DNA from: Przewalskia tangutica
Lineage: Eukaryota; Streptophyta; Magnoliopsida; Solanales; Solanaceae
Length of the DNA: 64,000 nt
Direction of reading: 5' to 3'
Assembly: GCA_029844215.1 (NCBI GenBank)
Contig: CM056718.1
Coordinates: 88,834,764-88,898,763 of the forward strand
A program made the position numbers and the translations under genes. This document shows, in pieces, positions 22,626 to 36,067 of the stretch. Below the pieces are notes generated by a model, which worked only from the letters and a program-made list of their open reading frames with translations, was not told the DNA's origin and searched no databases. Every line of letters starts with the position of its first letter. Positions within the stretch are counted from its first letter, which is position 1.

Positions 22626-22869
22626 CTCTCTACAGGAGACAACCATCCCCACAACTACCCCTGAAATCCAAACACTGGCCTGAGGGCGAATGCGATTCTG
22701 AGACTCACCTGAGTCCTTAACCCTGCCTGGTAAAACTTCCAGAAACAAAAGCAGCCGTATCCTGGCTCCACTGTCTGCCATAAGGTGAAGGTAGGCACCC
22801 CGTGCAGCCTTACAACCTTTCTGATGTATCAACACTGCCGAGTGAATGGTCCCGACCGAAGAACACGAT

Positions 22870-23080
22870 GGGCTGCCCCCATCGGCCCGACCACTGGTCG
22901 AACGCATCCACGAACTCGTACGCTGGTTAACTAAACTTGGGCCTAACACCCTCGTGACCCTACCACAAGGCGGGACCACCACAACCAGACCCCACCACCA
23001 AACATGCCGCGGGTTGACCCGCAACGTGGCCTCAACCCGACCCGGCACGGCGCAAAATACTATCTCCCCGAAGGAACAAT
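22870..23080 (-). other. Conserved spacer block of the non-autonomous elements
   Basis: Landmarks are CGCATCCACGAACTCGTACG, CACCCTCGTGACCCTACCAC and GCGGGTTGACCCGCAA. Equivalent blocks lie at 30960-31125, 63560-63730 and, on the plus strand, 17819-17919 continued at 36493. It was not found in element E. Its role is unknown. Confidence 0.7.
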
Positions 23081-23469
23081 CTCACTAAACATGTTACGAA
23101 AACCTAGCGGTCTTCTTAGCTCAACTACCCTCTTTCATTCCACACTACTAGGGACCTATCCCAAACATAGCTCACGTGCTAGGCACCCGATAAGGATCAA
23201 CATAACCATACGTCTTTTACTCTAGATGACCTTACCTCAAGGTCTCTACGTAACAAGACTCTAAGGTTTACACCTTCTCTATCCCCCCAATTCTTACTTG
23301 GTTAACTAACCAGGATTTCTAATCACAACTAACACAAAGCACTTAAGGTATACTCACCTTATCACAGAAACAAAACTCTAGAGGGTTAAAGATATATCTA
23401 TATTTACTGCTTCACTCCCATTATTCGTTCTAATCAAACTCGCCTGTAGGCGCATACCGTGAGGAGATG

Positions 23470-24345
23470 ACAAACTACCCACCGATCTCAAGGCTAAGTC
23501 CTCCTACAAGGACACTCTTCGATACTGGACCACGACGGTCATGTGTACAACAAGTACTAACCTAAAAGATGACATTCCCGGGATGACGTGCATCGCCACA
23601 CCGCAGGAAGCCCGGAGTTCTAACCAACTCCTGCGTACCCGAACGTCCTGAAATTCGTGGAAGACCACTCTGCACTGATGGATGTGCATAATCAAATCTG
23701 CTGGTGAGGTGACTCGCCTCGAAAGTTACCAAAGGACCTTGCTGCTCTGGCCCTCTTCTGTTGTCCTTCGTTAACCCGTCGATCTCTACGTTTCTCGGCC
23801 TGCTGCGCATAAGCCCGTACACAGGCCATGCTCAAGCCTAACTGAAGGATTACTCTTGCACAATCTTCTCTTAGGTAGTCATCAAGACTTGCGGTACAAC
23901 GGTATACTCTTTGGTAGCCAAATCCATAGCTAATGTGGTCGCGCGCCTTTGCAATCTAAATTCTGTTCGGCCGTGGGCGAAGGTTCAAATATCATGGCGC
24001 GATGGAACTGCCGTCGCCGTGCTAAACTCTGTTGGGGCTAGTGATGTCGCAGAAATCCCCAAATGAAGCACCTAACTCAGGTGATGATTGGGCCTGTGCC
24101 CTCGTAACCCTCTGAACTCTACTCGCAGCTCCGCCGGCGCGCCTCCGGGCGGGTTGCCTACGCGGAGGCATAGCGGTAGGAAAGAAATACGTTTAGAGGT
24201 CCAATTTACAACACACGACTCTAAGGCACGATCTCGAGTGAGAAGAATAGAAACCAATCCTAAATATCCTATAGCCTCACGATTATTGGCGTGGTGCACA
24301 ACACACCGATAATCAAGACTCTTGGATACGGTCGTAGACACTTTC
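23470..24345 (-). pseudogene. Gag relic of the inner element
   Basis: In antisense this stretch carries pieces that line up with the better-kept gag of the outer element. They include an arginine-rich segment followed by EQQGPLVTFEA (frame 23562-23822), which matches the GEQQGPLITFEA end of the 31846-32202 frame, and the N-terminal gag part near 24070-24180. No frame longer than about 90 codons survives. Gag would have formed the particle and packaged the RNA; this copy cannot. Confidence 0.6.
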
Positions 24346-24357
24346 CGAGGATTAAGC

Positions 24358-24368
24358 GCTCGATACCA
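24358..24368 (-). promoter_or_regulatory. Primer-binding site of the inner element, one base short
   Basis: GCTCGATACCA is the reverse complement of TGGTATCGAGC. It differs from the tRNA-Met complement TGGTATCAGAGC by loss of one A. The LTR terminus starts four bases further on, at 24373. Confidence 0.85.
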
Positions 24369-25079
24369 CTTTTGTCACGACCGAACTGGGCGTGGCGTGT
24401 CTTACCGGGCACCCTAGTGATACAACATCGTAGTAATCGGAACATAAAACACATACATGAAACAAATGAAGTACAAAAAGATGTCGAGGAAAACTTGCAC
24501 GAGGCATATATATAAATAACAACTCTTACAAATGAACAGTTTAATCCTTTTTACAAACCACCTTGCAACAATTACTCTGCACCTCTAAGAAATGATACGA
24601 CAACAATGACGGGACAGGGCCGTCATACCCACGAATGTAGCACTTACTGGCAGCGGACTATACCAAGATAAGCCTCGGAGAAGCGGAGCTTTCCCAAACA
24701 GATCTTGTGACCCTAGAGCGAGGATCAACGGCGGTGTACCTTTACTGCGGCATGAACGCAGCCCCGAAGGAGGTCGATCTAACAAGTATGTATGTGAAAC
24801 TGAAAATAAATCGTAAATGAAATCATAGTAGTCTATAAAGCGGGAGACATGTATGATAACCAAACTACGATTCCTGATAGCGATCATGTCAAGTCGGGGA
24901 CTCACGCCTCAAAGTCATCACAATAAAACCGTGCGGGTAAGTACGAAGGCATAACCGACTACTAAGACCCCAGCACCACAAATGCCATAAATCGTATCAC
25001 GAGGTCTTTCTAGACCGCACCATGATCGGCCGCCACCGCCCGCGGTATCCGCGGCGTCTATTCTCGAACTCTCGCACTC

Positions 25080-25335
25080 GCGCATAGGTCACACACGGAC
25101 CCGCGTAGGTATTCCTCGAATCACGGTCCTGCATCGCTGAGGTATACCCCGCATCGGCGGCTTAACCCGGTATCCGCCTAGGCTCCGCAACCCGCATAGT
25201 CTCAAAAGACCGCATAGTCTCAACAGACCGCATAGGAATCCGCATCGTGCTAAACACCGGAATGATCAATCCGGAGCTACCGCGCTCGCGTAGTCACAAG
25301 GACCGCATAGCCGTAGAGACCGCATCAGGGTGGCA
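25080..25335 (-). repeat. GC-rich tandem array in the inner 5' LTR
   Basis: Partner of the array at 19255-19515, with the same repeated words AACAGACCGCATAGGAAT and GTATACCCCGCATC. Confidence 0.75.
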
Positions 25336-27258
25336 AGCCCTCGGTATAATAAGTCAAAGGGTATGTGATACAATAATAGTACAACGCTTAACGCTTAACA
25401 ACGTAAGCACAACAAGAATGACCCACTTACACAACATCACAAGATACTAACACACGTAGCATCCTAACATGTTTACTTATCAAATCAACAAGAAAGTATT
25501 ACAAGGCTATCACAAACCAACACAATCAAGTTATTCACACAAGGTACTTTATGCTAACAAGTTCGTATCTAACCCCAAAGTACTTCACACATTAAATCTT
25601 TAAAAGATCTGCTTCTTTCACATAAGTCACACAATACCCGTAGTATAAAATAGAGTGGTATCTTTTAAGTAAACTAAAACACTTACCTTTGTAAAATCAA
25701 GTAACAACATTATTTTCCAAACGTCCAAGTTTGCCTAATTTCAAATGTTCACGTTTCTTATTTTAGAAAGGTTTCGTAGTTCAAGGTCTTATTCATTTAA
25801 GAATATAATTCTCTTTTAAACAATCGGAGAAAACATAAGCCTTATATGTGAGTAGGATATTCTTGTTTATAACAATCTTATTACAAGACCATGATCTAGA
25901 AATATCATTTTGTCTCATCTTAGTTTCTATGCAGATGGAAGTTTCTCGGTTTTAATAATACTTAATTATTCAATACATTTTCCTTTATTAACGCCGCAGT
26001 TGGTTTGTCGATACACATTTACGATTTCAAATCAAGAAACATTATCCCTTTTAAAAATCAAGTACTCATTACTCACGAATGAGGTTTCACACAAAATTCA
26101 TATAATTTATTTAAGTTAAGTCTCTTATCTTACAAGATCAAGTCTCTTAACTTCTATAATAATTAAAATCATTCGTTTTATCTTTCTTAAGCCGTTATAC
26201 CTAACTTCCCATAAAGCTAGTATAACTCTTAAGCTTTTAAAACCAAGTACACTCTTCTTTTAAAAACAGTTCTTAATTCTCTTGAACTACTTCAAGATTA
26301 TTATTATTCGGGCTTAAGTCAAAAGACATTGCCGTACAACTACGTTCAAATAACATACGTACGTCACCGTACTACATAGTTATACACACATCATGCTAGA
26401 AGAGATAGGAAGAGGTTCACATACCTCGCGACGATTATCGACTATTAGCAAATCGCTCCACGGCTATAACCCTGGCTTTGGTCCACCTTCTCAAGTAGCA
26501 CATGCTACTCGCAGAACATTCAACCTATATCAGGTTACACAAGTCTATCAAAGTCTAGACTACTCGGTAGAATAAATCTAGATGCAAGATCCTACGGAAA
26601 ATTGGCGACCTCTTCCCTACCGTCAAACTACACAAGTCTCATCAATACAATCTAAGTAATTACGATTCGATTCGCTTCTTGAGCTTAAGTCAAGGACATT
26701 GCCCAACATTAAGTTTAGTACTATATATAGTATACTTCAACTATATATTCTAACATTATGTAATTTCCAATTACAATAGAGGACAAGATAATTACCTCGA
26801 TAAGCCCATAATTATCCGAGTTTAATGTCGATCCTTAGCAAGGTTTAGCTCCAACTCCGAGCGCCCAACCCGCTCTAAACCACCCTTAGAAGTTCTAACC
26901 AACTTCTACACAATACTCCAACGGACTATGGAGATTTTCCTGTGGTTTCGGTTTTGGACTGACGGAAGTATAATAGTATTTCTGGCTTTTCAGAAAGGTA
27001 TAACCTTAGAATACTACAAGGTATACGGCTAAGGTAATTTGGGCATTATAACAATACTTTTGAGAGTATTTCTACACCACAAAGGGGTATAATACGAAAG
27101 CAACAAGGCTAGTGGGGTACCCACTGGCTAGCACCTCAAAGGAGGGGAGGGCTCTCGCCAAGGGTGGGAGGCTTAGGACGAACTCAACACAAGGGAGGGA
27201 GAAGGAGAGCTTTCAAGACTTAGGCAAATATTTGGATGAAGAAGTCTTCACTAAGGGG

Positions 27259-27266
27259 TATTTATA
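27259..27266 (-). promoter_or_regulatory. TATA box, inner 5' LTR
   Basis: TATTTATA in the context GGGGTATTTATAGGTCAAG, about 392 bp from the LTR start at 27658. Confidence 0.8.
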
Positions 27267-27684
27267 GGTCAAGTGAATGCCAACCAATGGCCAAGATCTT
27301 GCCAAGTGCTATGCAAGTGTAGGGCCAAGATCTTGCCAAGTGCACACTAGCCAACTAACACAAAAATATCCTACCAACCCTTGACCACAATGGCCAACTT
27401 TCGCCACTACATTATCACAAGGTGTCCCAATGAGAGGGTGACAAGTGTCGCCTCTTGTTGATCCAAAATGTTACGCCTCTCGGAAAAATCCGCAAAAATA
27501 AAAATGGCATAGCCGGAAATTCCCTACGAAAGTCAGGAAAACGTTTCACCAAAAACGACTCTAATCGGGTGTTGTGCACAAAATTAAATCGCCAAGCCTA
27601 CTTGAAGTTCGAAATTTCCTCGACGTCCTCGCGACATACTGGAAATACGGGTATAACAGTACACATGAACACCAAGTCCTACTC

Positions 27685-28150
27685 GAGTCATAAAACCGTG
27701 ACGGCAAGTGCGAAGGCTAACTACCGGATACCAAAGCCGCGTCATCAATCGACCGGGCAAGTACGAAGCCAACTACCGATACCAAAGCCGTACTAACAAT
27801 ACTATACAATCAAACCACGAGCGGATACGGCAAGTACGAAGCCAACTACCGGATACCGCGCCGTGTCACGTGGCCGACCGGCAAGTACGAGGGCTAACTA
27901 CGGATACCAATGCCAGATCACGACTCCGCCACGGCCGACACGGCAAGTACGAAGCCAACTACCAGATACCAAGGCCGTGTCACGTGGCCGATCGGGCAAG
28001 TACGAGGGCTAACTACCGATACTGCGTCAGATCACGAGACTTCGCCACTAAACCGAACGGCAAGTCGAAGGCTAACTACCAGTACCAAGGCCGAATCACC
28101 ACGAGACGGGCAAGACGAAAGCCAACCACCGGATACCAAGGCCGAATCAA
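27685..28150 (-). repeat. About 58-bp tandem array in the outer 3' LTR
   Basis: About eight units of GGCAAGTACGAAGCCAACTA and CGGATACCAAGGCCG with variable linkers of 10-25 bp. The frames here (27708-28172 and others) are repetitive in protein as well (YEANYRY, RPCHVAD) and are not genes. Confidence 0.88.
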
Positions 28151-30139
28151 GAAAAACCTCATGGAGAGCTAGTCCATGGAATAACACTATCAATGTGAGC
28201 GCATCTGCGGAATTCTCCGCCACCGCGACGTCCAAGTAATATCATAACAAATCAGCCGGCCCTCCATTGAGAGACGCGGTGGTATAGAAATACAATACTA
28301 GCACGACAAGGCTATCACACGCAAACATAGGCAAGTTAGACACAACTCAAGGTACTTTCATTTTATGCCAAAGTCCAGGTTTTTAACCCCAGAGTACTAC
28401 GTACGTTAAATTCTTTTTAAAGGATCCATTTCTTTTACAAAGGTCACCCGATGCCCGTATTATAAAAATAGAGTGACTAACATTTTTAAGTAAACCAAAA
28501 CAACTTTCATACCTTCCCTTTTTAACCCAAAACACTTATCCTTTTAAAATCAAGTTACAACATTCTTTTCCAAAGTTCAAGTTTGCCTAATTTCAAATAT
28601 TCACGTCTCTTATTTTCGAAAGATTTCATAGTTCATAGTCTTAATCATTTAACAACGTAATTCTCTTTTAAAACATTTTCAGCAACATATGCCTTATGAG
28701 GGATTTTTTGTTTATAACAATCTTAATAAAGCAGCCATGATCTATAAAATGTAATACAATTTTGTCTTATCTTAGCTTCTATGTAGATGGAGGTTTCTAC
28801 TGGTTTTAATATAATTACTTATTTGACAATACATTTTCCTTTATTAACACGGCAGTGGTTCATTCGATACTTATTCTCATTTTCGAAATCAGTAAAACAT
28901 TATTCTTTAAAAACCAAGTACTCATTACTCACGAATGAGGTTTCACACTTCTAAACAACTTTCATATCAATTCGATTAAGTCAAGTCTCTTATCTTTTAA
29001 GATTAAGTCTCTTAACTTCTAAAATCAATAAACCATTCTTTTTATTTCTCTTAAGTCGTTATACCTAACTTCCCATAAAGCTAGTATAATTCTTAAGCTT
29101 TTAAAACCAGGTATTACTCTTCTTTCAAAAACGATTCTTAATTCTTTTGAAATACTTCAAGATTCTTATATTATTTAAAACTCAAGTCAAAAGACATCGA
29201 AGTAAAACCACGTTCAGTTAACACACGTACGTCTACCGTACTATATATATTCTTTTAAAATATCATGCTCAAGAGGATAGGAAGAATCACATACCTCGCT
29301 ACAATTATCGACTATTATCAAAAAGCTCCAAAGTACTGTAATCCTGCTAGCCTTTTCCACCCTTCGAGTAGAATACGCTACTCGCAGTACTTCAACTTAT
29401 ATCGGTCAAATAAGTCTATCAACATCTAGACTACTCTGCAGAATAATTCTAGATACAGATTCCTTTATTCTACGGAAAATTGGGCAGCACTTCCCTACCC
29501 GCCAATCTACACAAGTTCATCAGAGATACAAATTCCATGTAAGTACAGCTGACTTTCTTCTTCTTAATATTCTTCTGATGTGATTTCAATTCAATTCTCT
29601 TCTCTTATACCATCCTTCTATATATCTTATACTCATTTCTATACTACTACAGTATGTAATTTCCAATTACAATAGAAGGACAAGAGTATTTACCTCGATA
29701 AGCCCAAAATTATCCAAGTTTTATGTCTATCCTGAGCAACGTTTAGCTCCTATTCTGAACGCTCCAATTCGCTCCAAGAAACCCTTAGAAGTTCTACACA
29801 ACTTCTACTTAATACTTCAACTCGCTATGAAGATTTCCTTAGGGTTTCGTTTAGTGGCTAAAGGAAGTATAATAGTATTTCTGGCTTTTGTATAGGTGTA
29901 ACTGGAATACTACAAGGTATTTGGGCCAAGGTATTTTGAATAGTAACAATACTGGAGAATACTTTTCTACCAAAGTGGGGTATTTTACGAAAACTACTAG
30001 GCAGGGGGGGGGGAATGTTTCGGCCAAGGCCTCTCAAAGGGGGCGGGGGTGCCTTGGACGAAAACTACACTAAGGGGGAGAGGGTTTTTAGACTTGGAAT
30101 TTCAAGTGAGGATGAAGAAATAGTCTTGCATTAGAGGGG

Positions 30140-30147
30140 TATTTATA
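30140..30147 (-). promoter_or_regulatory. TATA box, outer 3' LTR
   Basis: TATTTATA in the context GGGGTATTTATAGGAC, about 402 bp from the LTR start at 30549. Confidence 0.8.
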
Positions 30148-30549
30148 GGACATTCAATGGCCAAGATTAAGCCAAGTGGTGGGCAAGTGTAGGGTGAAGA
30201 TTTGGACATGTGTTTGTGGGCCCCACTTGCTCATCTACTACACAAAATATCTACAAAATATCGTACCTAATCCTTGACCAAAAACAAGGCAACAAAAACG
30301 TGCCAATCGTCCAACAATTACCGCCCACTTGAGGGTGACACTTGTCACCCTCTCGTTGTTCCAAAATATTTCATCTCTCGGAAAAATCCGCAAAAATTAT
30401 AAATGTTGCAACCGTATTTTTCCCTTCGCAAAGTCCGGAAAACGATTATTTTCGCTAGTTGTGCACAAAATTTCGTCCCTTAGTCTACTTTAAGGCTTAA
30501 ACTTTGCACGCACGCCTCACGCATATACTCCGAAATACGGGGTATAACA

Positions 30550-30567
30550 TTCTCCCCTCCTTAGAAA
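30550..30567 (-). other. Polypurine tract of the outer element
   Basis: TTCTCCCCTCCTTAGAAAC directly next to the LTR start, followed by the ATTCG/CGAAT inverted motif. Confidence 0.85.
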
Positions 30568-30959
30568 CATTCGTCCCGAATGTTCCTTCTCAAGACGGAT
30601 AACGATAAAGTTCCTCATAACAAGTTGCCAATGCCACACCTAGCGACCAAATAACACACACGCAAATACTTATCCCAAGTCAACAAGGAATCACCTCTAG
30701 CATTACAAAAGCTTCCACCCCCGGTCTAAAAGATACCCCCTTCGCACCTTTACTTCACAAAAGTAATGATCATTTCTATTCTCTCAAAGACATGTTCACT
30801 TCTTTTCCTTACTGTCAGACTTTTCTCGAACGCTGAACTCTTTCTAGTGTACGTACCATACTTCACCATCGCTTCGCTTTCCAAAACTTGGAGTCACCAC
30901 CTCCAAACTTGGTCATCTTACTAGCCTCAATCTCCTTAAGGCCATTCCGGCCACGATCC

Positions 30960-31125
30960 GATTCTGTCGAACATATCCACGAACTCATACGATGGTTACC
31001 TAAACTCGCCTAGCACCCTCGTGACCCTACCACCTACGGACCACCTCGAACTGACCTCACCACATTTCAGGCCGCGGGTTGACCCGCGATTGGTCCTCAA
31101 CCCGACCCGCTATCGCGCTAAACAC
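30960..31125 (-). other. Conserved spacer block in the outer element
   Basis: Same block as at 22870-23080: ATATCCACGAACTCATACGA, CACCCTCGTGACCCTACCAC and GCGGGTTGACCCGCGA. It lies between the PPT-side leader and gag, where the RT and integrase of a complete element would be. Confidence 0.7.
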
Positions 31126-31599
31126 TTGTTCCCCCGATTCGGAAAAATCTTACCTATACAAGTCATGAAAGCTACCACTTTCATTTTACACAACCTAAGA
31201 AATTTTCCCACAATTACTCCACGTATACTTATGCATTCCGACAAAGATTAATCGTAAAGTCTTTTATTCAAGCCGGCCTTACATCTAAGGTCTCAACGTG
31301 TAATATTCTAAGGTTCATACCTTCCCTATCCCCATACTTATTCTTTCAACTAACCATGTCTCTAAACCACAATATACACAATGCTATATGTACATAGTAC
31401 CCCAACATATAATCATCATAACACGCATGTTGATCTCTAGAGGGTTAAGGATATACCTGAAAGGATAGGCGGTTCAAAGGACCGCTAAAACTGGGAACTT
31501 CTACCGCGACCTCTGTCGTGGCCTGCCGGTGTATGAGCATCCTGCCTAGCTATGGAAGGTGAAGAACCCGCAACTGATCTCGTAGTCAGGTGCTATCCC

Positions 31600-32790
31600 A
31601 CCTGCTACCCCCGGTGACAAGCTCGCCAGATGGCCCTGTTGGCCGCAAGAATAACAATCTCCCAAATTAGTACGACACTCTCCCTAATGAAATTTTCCAC
31701 AACGGCCACACTGAGACAAGGGCGACCTCATCCGGCGAGCACTCCTACTCCCCTGAAAATCTGAAACACAGGAGCCCCGACCGCTCCCGAATATCCCGGC
31801 GTCCCGGCGTCGTGGAGGACCACTTTGTACCGCGGAGGTACATAACTAGTTCACGCCGAGGCGGTCCGCCTCGAAAGTTATCAAAGGACCTTGCTGCTCG
31901 CCTCTTCGCCGATCTTGGTCATTCCGTCGACCTCTCCGCTCCTCACACCCAAGTGCATAAGCCTGCATGCGGGCAATGTCCATGCTCGGCTGAAGAGCTA
32001 CACCCGCGCAACTATCTGCCAAATAATAGTCGAGCCCTGTGACATAGCGGTGCACTCTGTCCTCCATATTGGCTACTAACGCGGGGACATACCGAGCCAA
32101 TGAGTCGAACTCCACATTGTACTCCCGAACCGTACGCCCGCTCTGCCTCAACACCAAAATCTGGCCCGAGCCCTCTTTGTCTCGTGGGCAAGAAATGTGC
32201 AAGAAATGCCTCCAGAACTCGTCCCCAATACCGAGGCACTGCTTCCCGACAGCTCCTACAAATCAAACCCCGATCGCAGATCACGCAGCCGATGCGAACC
32301 TAAGACCACCGACTCGGTCTCCAAGCTCGATCACTCTACGATCCGTCAGAATCGCTGGATGAACTCCTGCGGATCATCCTCGTGCCTCGATCCATAAAAC
32401 ATCGGGCGCCGCAACTCGTAAAGTCCCGCAGCCTCAAACTATCCACTTGGGTGAACTACGGTACTACCGGCATCGGACCGCCAGATCCAGCTTATCCTCG
32501 TGCCTTGCCACTATCCTGGCCAATAACTGGGCCATCTCCTTGTAACCCATCTCTTCGCTCCAGTGCCGCGGACGAGGCTCAGTATCGTGGTCTCAGCAGC
32601 CCATCGCCGCGCTCTAAACTCTATCGAGGCCGGGCGGCGCCGCAAAACTCGCCGTCAAGCACTATCTCGGGTAATGATCGGCTCGCGCTCGCATCTCCTC
32701 AGATCCTACTAGCGCTTCTCGCCGCTTGTCCATCTCGCCCGGTTGCTAGCGGAGGCATAATCGTAAAAACGAAATGCGTCGTAGGGTCCA
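31600..32790 (-). pseudogene. Gag relic of the outer element (capsid and two zinc knuckles)
   Basis: The frame 31846-32202 (antisense) contains GRTVREYNVEFDSLARYVP, then DRVHRYVTGLDYYLADSC, then MDIARMQAYALGCEERRGRR. This is the typical Retrotrans_gag (PF03732) core and basic tail of plant chromoviruses. Nearer 31710-31620 the antisense text encodes CGRCGKFH and CYSCGQQGHLAS words, two nucleocapsid knuckles. The N-terminal part lies in shifted frames towards 32790. Gag would form the particle and bind RNA. Frameshifts break it, though the core is the best-kept gag in the window. Confidence 0.8.
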
Positions 32791-32940
32791 ACTTATAACA
32801 CAACTCTAAGGCACGATCTCGTAATGAGAAGAATGGAAACAATCCTAAATGTCTCGCAGCCTCGATTATAGATGTGGTGCACAACACACCGATAATCAAG
32901 ACTCTACTAGACACGGTCAGACACTTTCCGAGGACTAATC

Positions 32941-32951
32941 GCTCGATACCA
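32941..32951 (-). promoter_or_regulatory. Primer-binding site of the outer element, one base short
   Basis: GCTCGATACCA, identical to the PBS of the inner element, four bases from the LTR at 32956. Confidence 0.85.
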
Positions 32952-33624
32952 CTTTTGTCACGACCGATCCGGCCCGTGATCGTGCCTTACCCGCACCCTA
33001 GTGATACAACATCGTGAGAAAATCAATAAATAAAACTTTAAACATTAAACAAGAGATATGAATAAAATAAAGCAACCAACCTGCATTTTTTGCATATATA
33101 CTAAAATCGAGCTTACATCCTTACAAACCCCGCCACAACAAAGATTTCATGCACTTAAGAGTTTTTATACAACATGACGACAGTGGCTCGCCATACCGAA
33201 TGTACAAGTACCTACAAAGTGATGGGGACTATACTAAAAGATAAGCCTCCGAGAAACGGAGATTCCTAATACGCTGAATCGTGATCCTATGAGCGAGGAT
33301 CAACGATCGTGTACCTCTACCGCGGCAGATGAACGCACTTCAAGGAGGTCGATAACAGTACCAAGTATGTGAAATCAAAATATCAGAATGAAATCATAGT
33401 AGTCTATATAAAGCGAGACTGATGATAACCAAACTACACCATAATAAATAAGCGATATGTAAGTCGTGACTCACGCCTCAAAGTCATCACTCAAATATAA
33501 CTATGGGTCTCACGCCTCAACATAAATCATGCCCGTGGAATACCTTCCTCATCACTGCGCCTATGATATAATAACACCGCGGTACACATGAACACCAAGT
33601 CCTACTCGAGTCATAAAACCGTGA

Positions 33625-34080
33625 CGGCAAGTACGGCGCTAACTACTGATACCAAAGCCGCATCATCAATCGACCGGCAAGTACGAAGCCAACTACGGAT
33701 ACCAAAGCCGACTAACAATACTATACAATCAAACCACTGAGCGGATACGGCAAGTACGAAAGCCAACTACCGGATACTGGCGCCGTGTCACGAATGACCG
33801 GGCAAGTACGGTGGCTAACTACCGGATACCAATGCCAGATCACGAGACTCCGCCACGGCCGATACGGCAAGCACGAAAGCCAACTACCGGATACCAAGCG
33901 CCGGTCACGAATCGACCGGCAAGTACGAGGGCTAACTACCGGATACCAAGCGTCAGATCACGAGACTTCGCCACTAAACCGAGCGGGCAAGTCGGCGTCG
34001 ACTACAGTACCAAGGCCGAATCACCACGAGACGGCAAGCACGAAGCCAACCACCGGATACCAAGGCCGAATCAAGAAAAC
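33625..34080 (-). repeat. About 58-bp tandem array in the outer 5' LTR (8 units)
   Basis: GGCAAGTACG or a close variant starts near 33626, 33676, 33749, 33801, 33867, 33919, 33986 and 34034. It pairs with 27685-28150. Confidence 0.9.
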
Positions 34081-36059
34081 CTCATGGAGAGCTAGTCCAT
34101 GGAATAACACTATCAACGAGAGCGTGCACTGTGGAATTCTCCACACGCTGCAGACGCCCAAGTAATATCATAACAAATCAGCCGGCCCTCCATTGAGAGA
34201 CGCGGTGGTATAGAAATACAATTCTAGCACGACAAGGCTATCACACGCAAACATAGGCAAGTTACACACAATTCAAGGTACTTTCATTTTATGCCAAAGT
34301 CCAGGTTTTTAACCCCAGAGTACTACGTACGTTAAATTCTTTTTAAAGGATCCATTTCTTTTACAAAGGTCACCCGATGCCCGTATTATAAAAATAGAGT
34401 GACTAACATTTTTAAGTAAACCAAAACAACTTCCATACCTTCCCTTTTTAACCCAAAACACTTCTCCTTTTAAAATCAAGTTACAACATTCTTTTCCAAA
34501 GTTCAAGTTTGCCTAATTTCAAATATTCACGTCTCTTATTTTCGAAAGATTTCATAGTTCATAGTCTTAATCATTTAACAACGTAATTCTCTTTTAAAAC
34601 ATTTTGAGCAACATATGCCTTATGAGGGATTTTTGTTTATAACAATCTTATTAAAGCAGCCATGATCTAGGAAATGTAATACAATTTTGTCTTATCTTAG
34701 CTTCTATGCAGATGGAGATTTCTACTGGTTTTAATATAATTACTTATTTGACAATACATTTTCCTTTATTAACACTAGGTGGTTCATTCGATACTTATTC
34801 TCATTTTCAAATCAAGAAACATTATTCTTTAAAACCAAGTACTCATTACTCACGAATGAGGTTTCACACTTCTAAACAACTTTCATATCAATTCGATTAA
34901 GTCAAGTCTCTTATCTTTTAAGATTAAGTCTCTTAACTTCTAAAATCAATAAACCATTCTTTTTATTTCTCTTAAGTCGTTATACCTAACTTCCCATAAA
35001 GCTAGTATAATTCTTAAGCTTTTAAAACAGTATTACTCTTCTTTCAAAAACGATTCTTAATTCTTTTGAAATACTTCAAGATTCCTATATTATTTAAAAC
35101 TCAAGTCAAAAGACATCGAAGTAAAACCACGTTCAGTTAACACACGTACGTCTACCGTACTATATATATTCTTTTAAAATATCATGCTCAAGAGGATAGG
35201 AAGAATCACATACCTCACGACGATTATCGACTATTAGCAAAAAGCTCCAAAGTACTGTAATCCTGCTAGCCTTTTCCACCCTTCGAGTAGAATACGCTAC
35301 TCGCAGTACTTCAACCTATATCGGTCAAATAAGTCTATCAACATCTAGACTACTCTGCAGAATAATTCTAGATACAGATTCCTTTATTCTACGGAAAATT
35401 GGGCAGCACTTCCCTACCCGCCAATCTACACAAGTCTACTGTAGATACAGTCCTATGTAAGTACAGTTCAGTCTTCTTCTTCTTAATATTCTTCTGATGT
35501 GATTTCAATTCAATTCTCTTCTCTTATACCATCCTTCTATATATCTTATACTCATTTCTATACTACTACAGTATGTAATTTTCAATTACAATAGAAGGAC
35601 AAGAGTATTTACCTCGATAAGCCCAAAATTATCCAAGTTTTAATGTCGATCCTGAGCAACGTTTAGCTCCTATTCTGAACGCTCCAATTCGCTCCAAGAA
35701 ACCCTTAGAAGTTCTACACAACTTCTACTTAATACTTCAACTCGCTATGAAGATTTCCTTAGGGTTTCGTTTAGTGGCTAAAGGAAGTATAATAGTATTT
35801 CTGGGCTTTTTGTATAGGTGTAACCTTGGAATACTACAAGGTATTTGGGCCAAGGTATTTTGGAATAGTAACAATACTTGGAGAATACTTTTCTACCAAG
35901 GGGGTATTTTACTAAACTACTAGGCAAGTGGGGAATGTTTCGGCCAAGGCCTCTCAAAGGGGGAGGGGGAGCCTTGGAAGAAAACTACACTAAGGGGGAG
36001 AGGGTTTATAGACTTGGAATTTCAAGTGAGGATGAAGAAATAGTCTTGCATTAGAGGGG

Positions 36060-36067
36060 TATTTATA
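36060..36067 (-). promoter_or_regulatory. TATA box, outer 5' LTR
   Basis: TATTTATA, about 420 bp from the LTR start at 36487. Confidence 0.8.

Larger units (their letters stand above)
18557..27658 (-). mobile_element. Inner minus-strand LTR retrotransposon nested in the outer one
   Basis: The two LTRs, 18557-21832 (3276 bp) and 24373-27658 (3286 bp), are near-identical in AT-rich parts. The flanks are GTGCA (18552-18556) and GTACA (27659-27663), a 5-bp target duplication with one mismatch. The first two bases of the LTR terminus (TG) appear to be missing at the left end. The internal region, 21833-24372 (2540 bp), contains in antisense order the PPT, an integrase C-terminal relic, the conserved spacer block and gag relics. 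Protease, RT and RNase H are absent, so it is non-autonomous. Confidence 0.9.
24373..27658 (-). mobile_element. 5' LTR of the inner minus element
   Basis: TGTCACGACCGAACTGGG to GGGTATAACA, 3286 bp, pairing with 18557-21832. AT-rich sections match almost base for base, while GC-rich sections (near 24380, 25020-25330 and 26460) differ by small indels. Confidence 0.92.
27659..30549 (-). mobile_element. 3' LTR of the outer minus element, proximal piece
   Basis: It resumes at GTACACATGAACACC, which is contiguous with the distal piece in the intact copy near 33586, and ends GGGGTATAACA at 30549 just before the polypurine tract. Confidence 0.92.

Noticed and set aside
22572..23048. 158-codon antisense frame as a novel gene
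   Set aside because: Its last residues are an integrase fragment and the rest is the shared spacer block; it is part of the inner retrotransposon.
27708..28172. 154-codon open frame with repeated YEANYRY words
   Set aside because: It lies wholly in the 58-bp tandem array of an LTR, and the same array gives frames of other lengths at 33785-34165.
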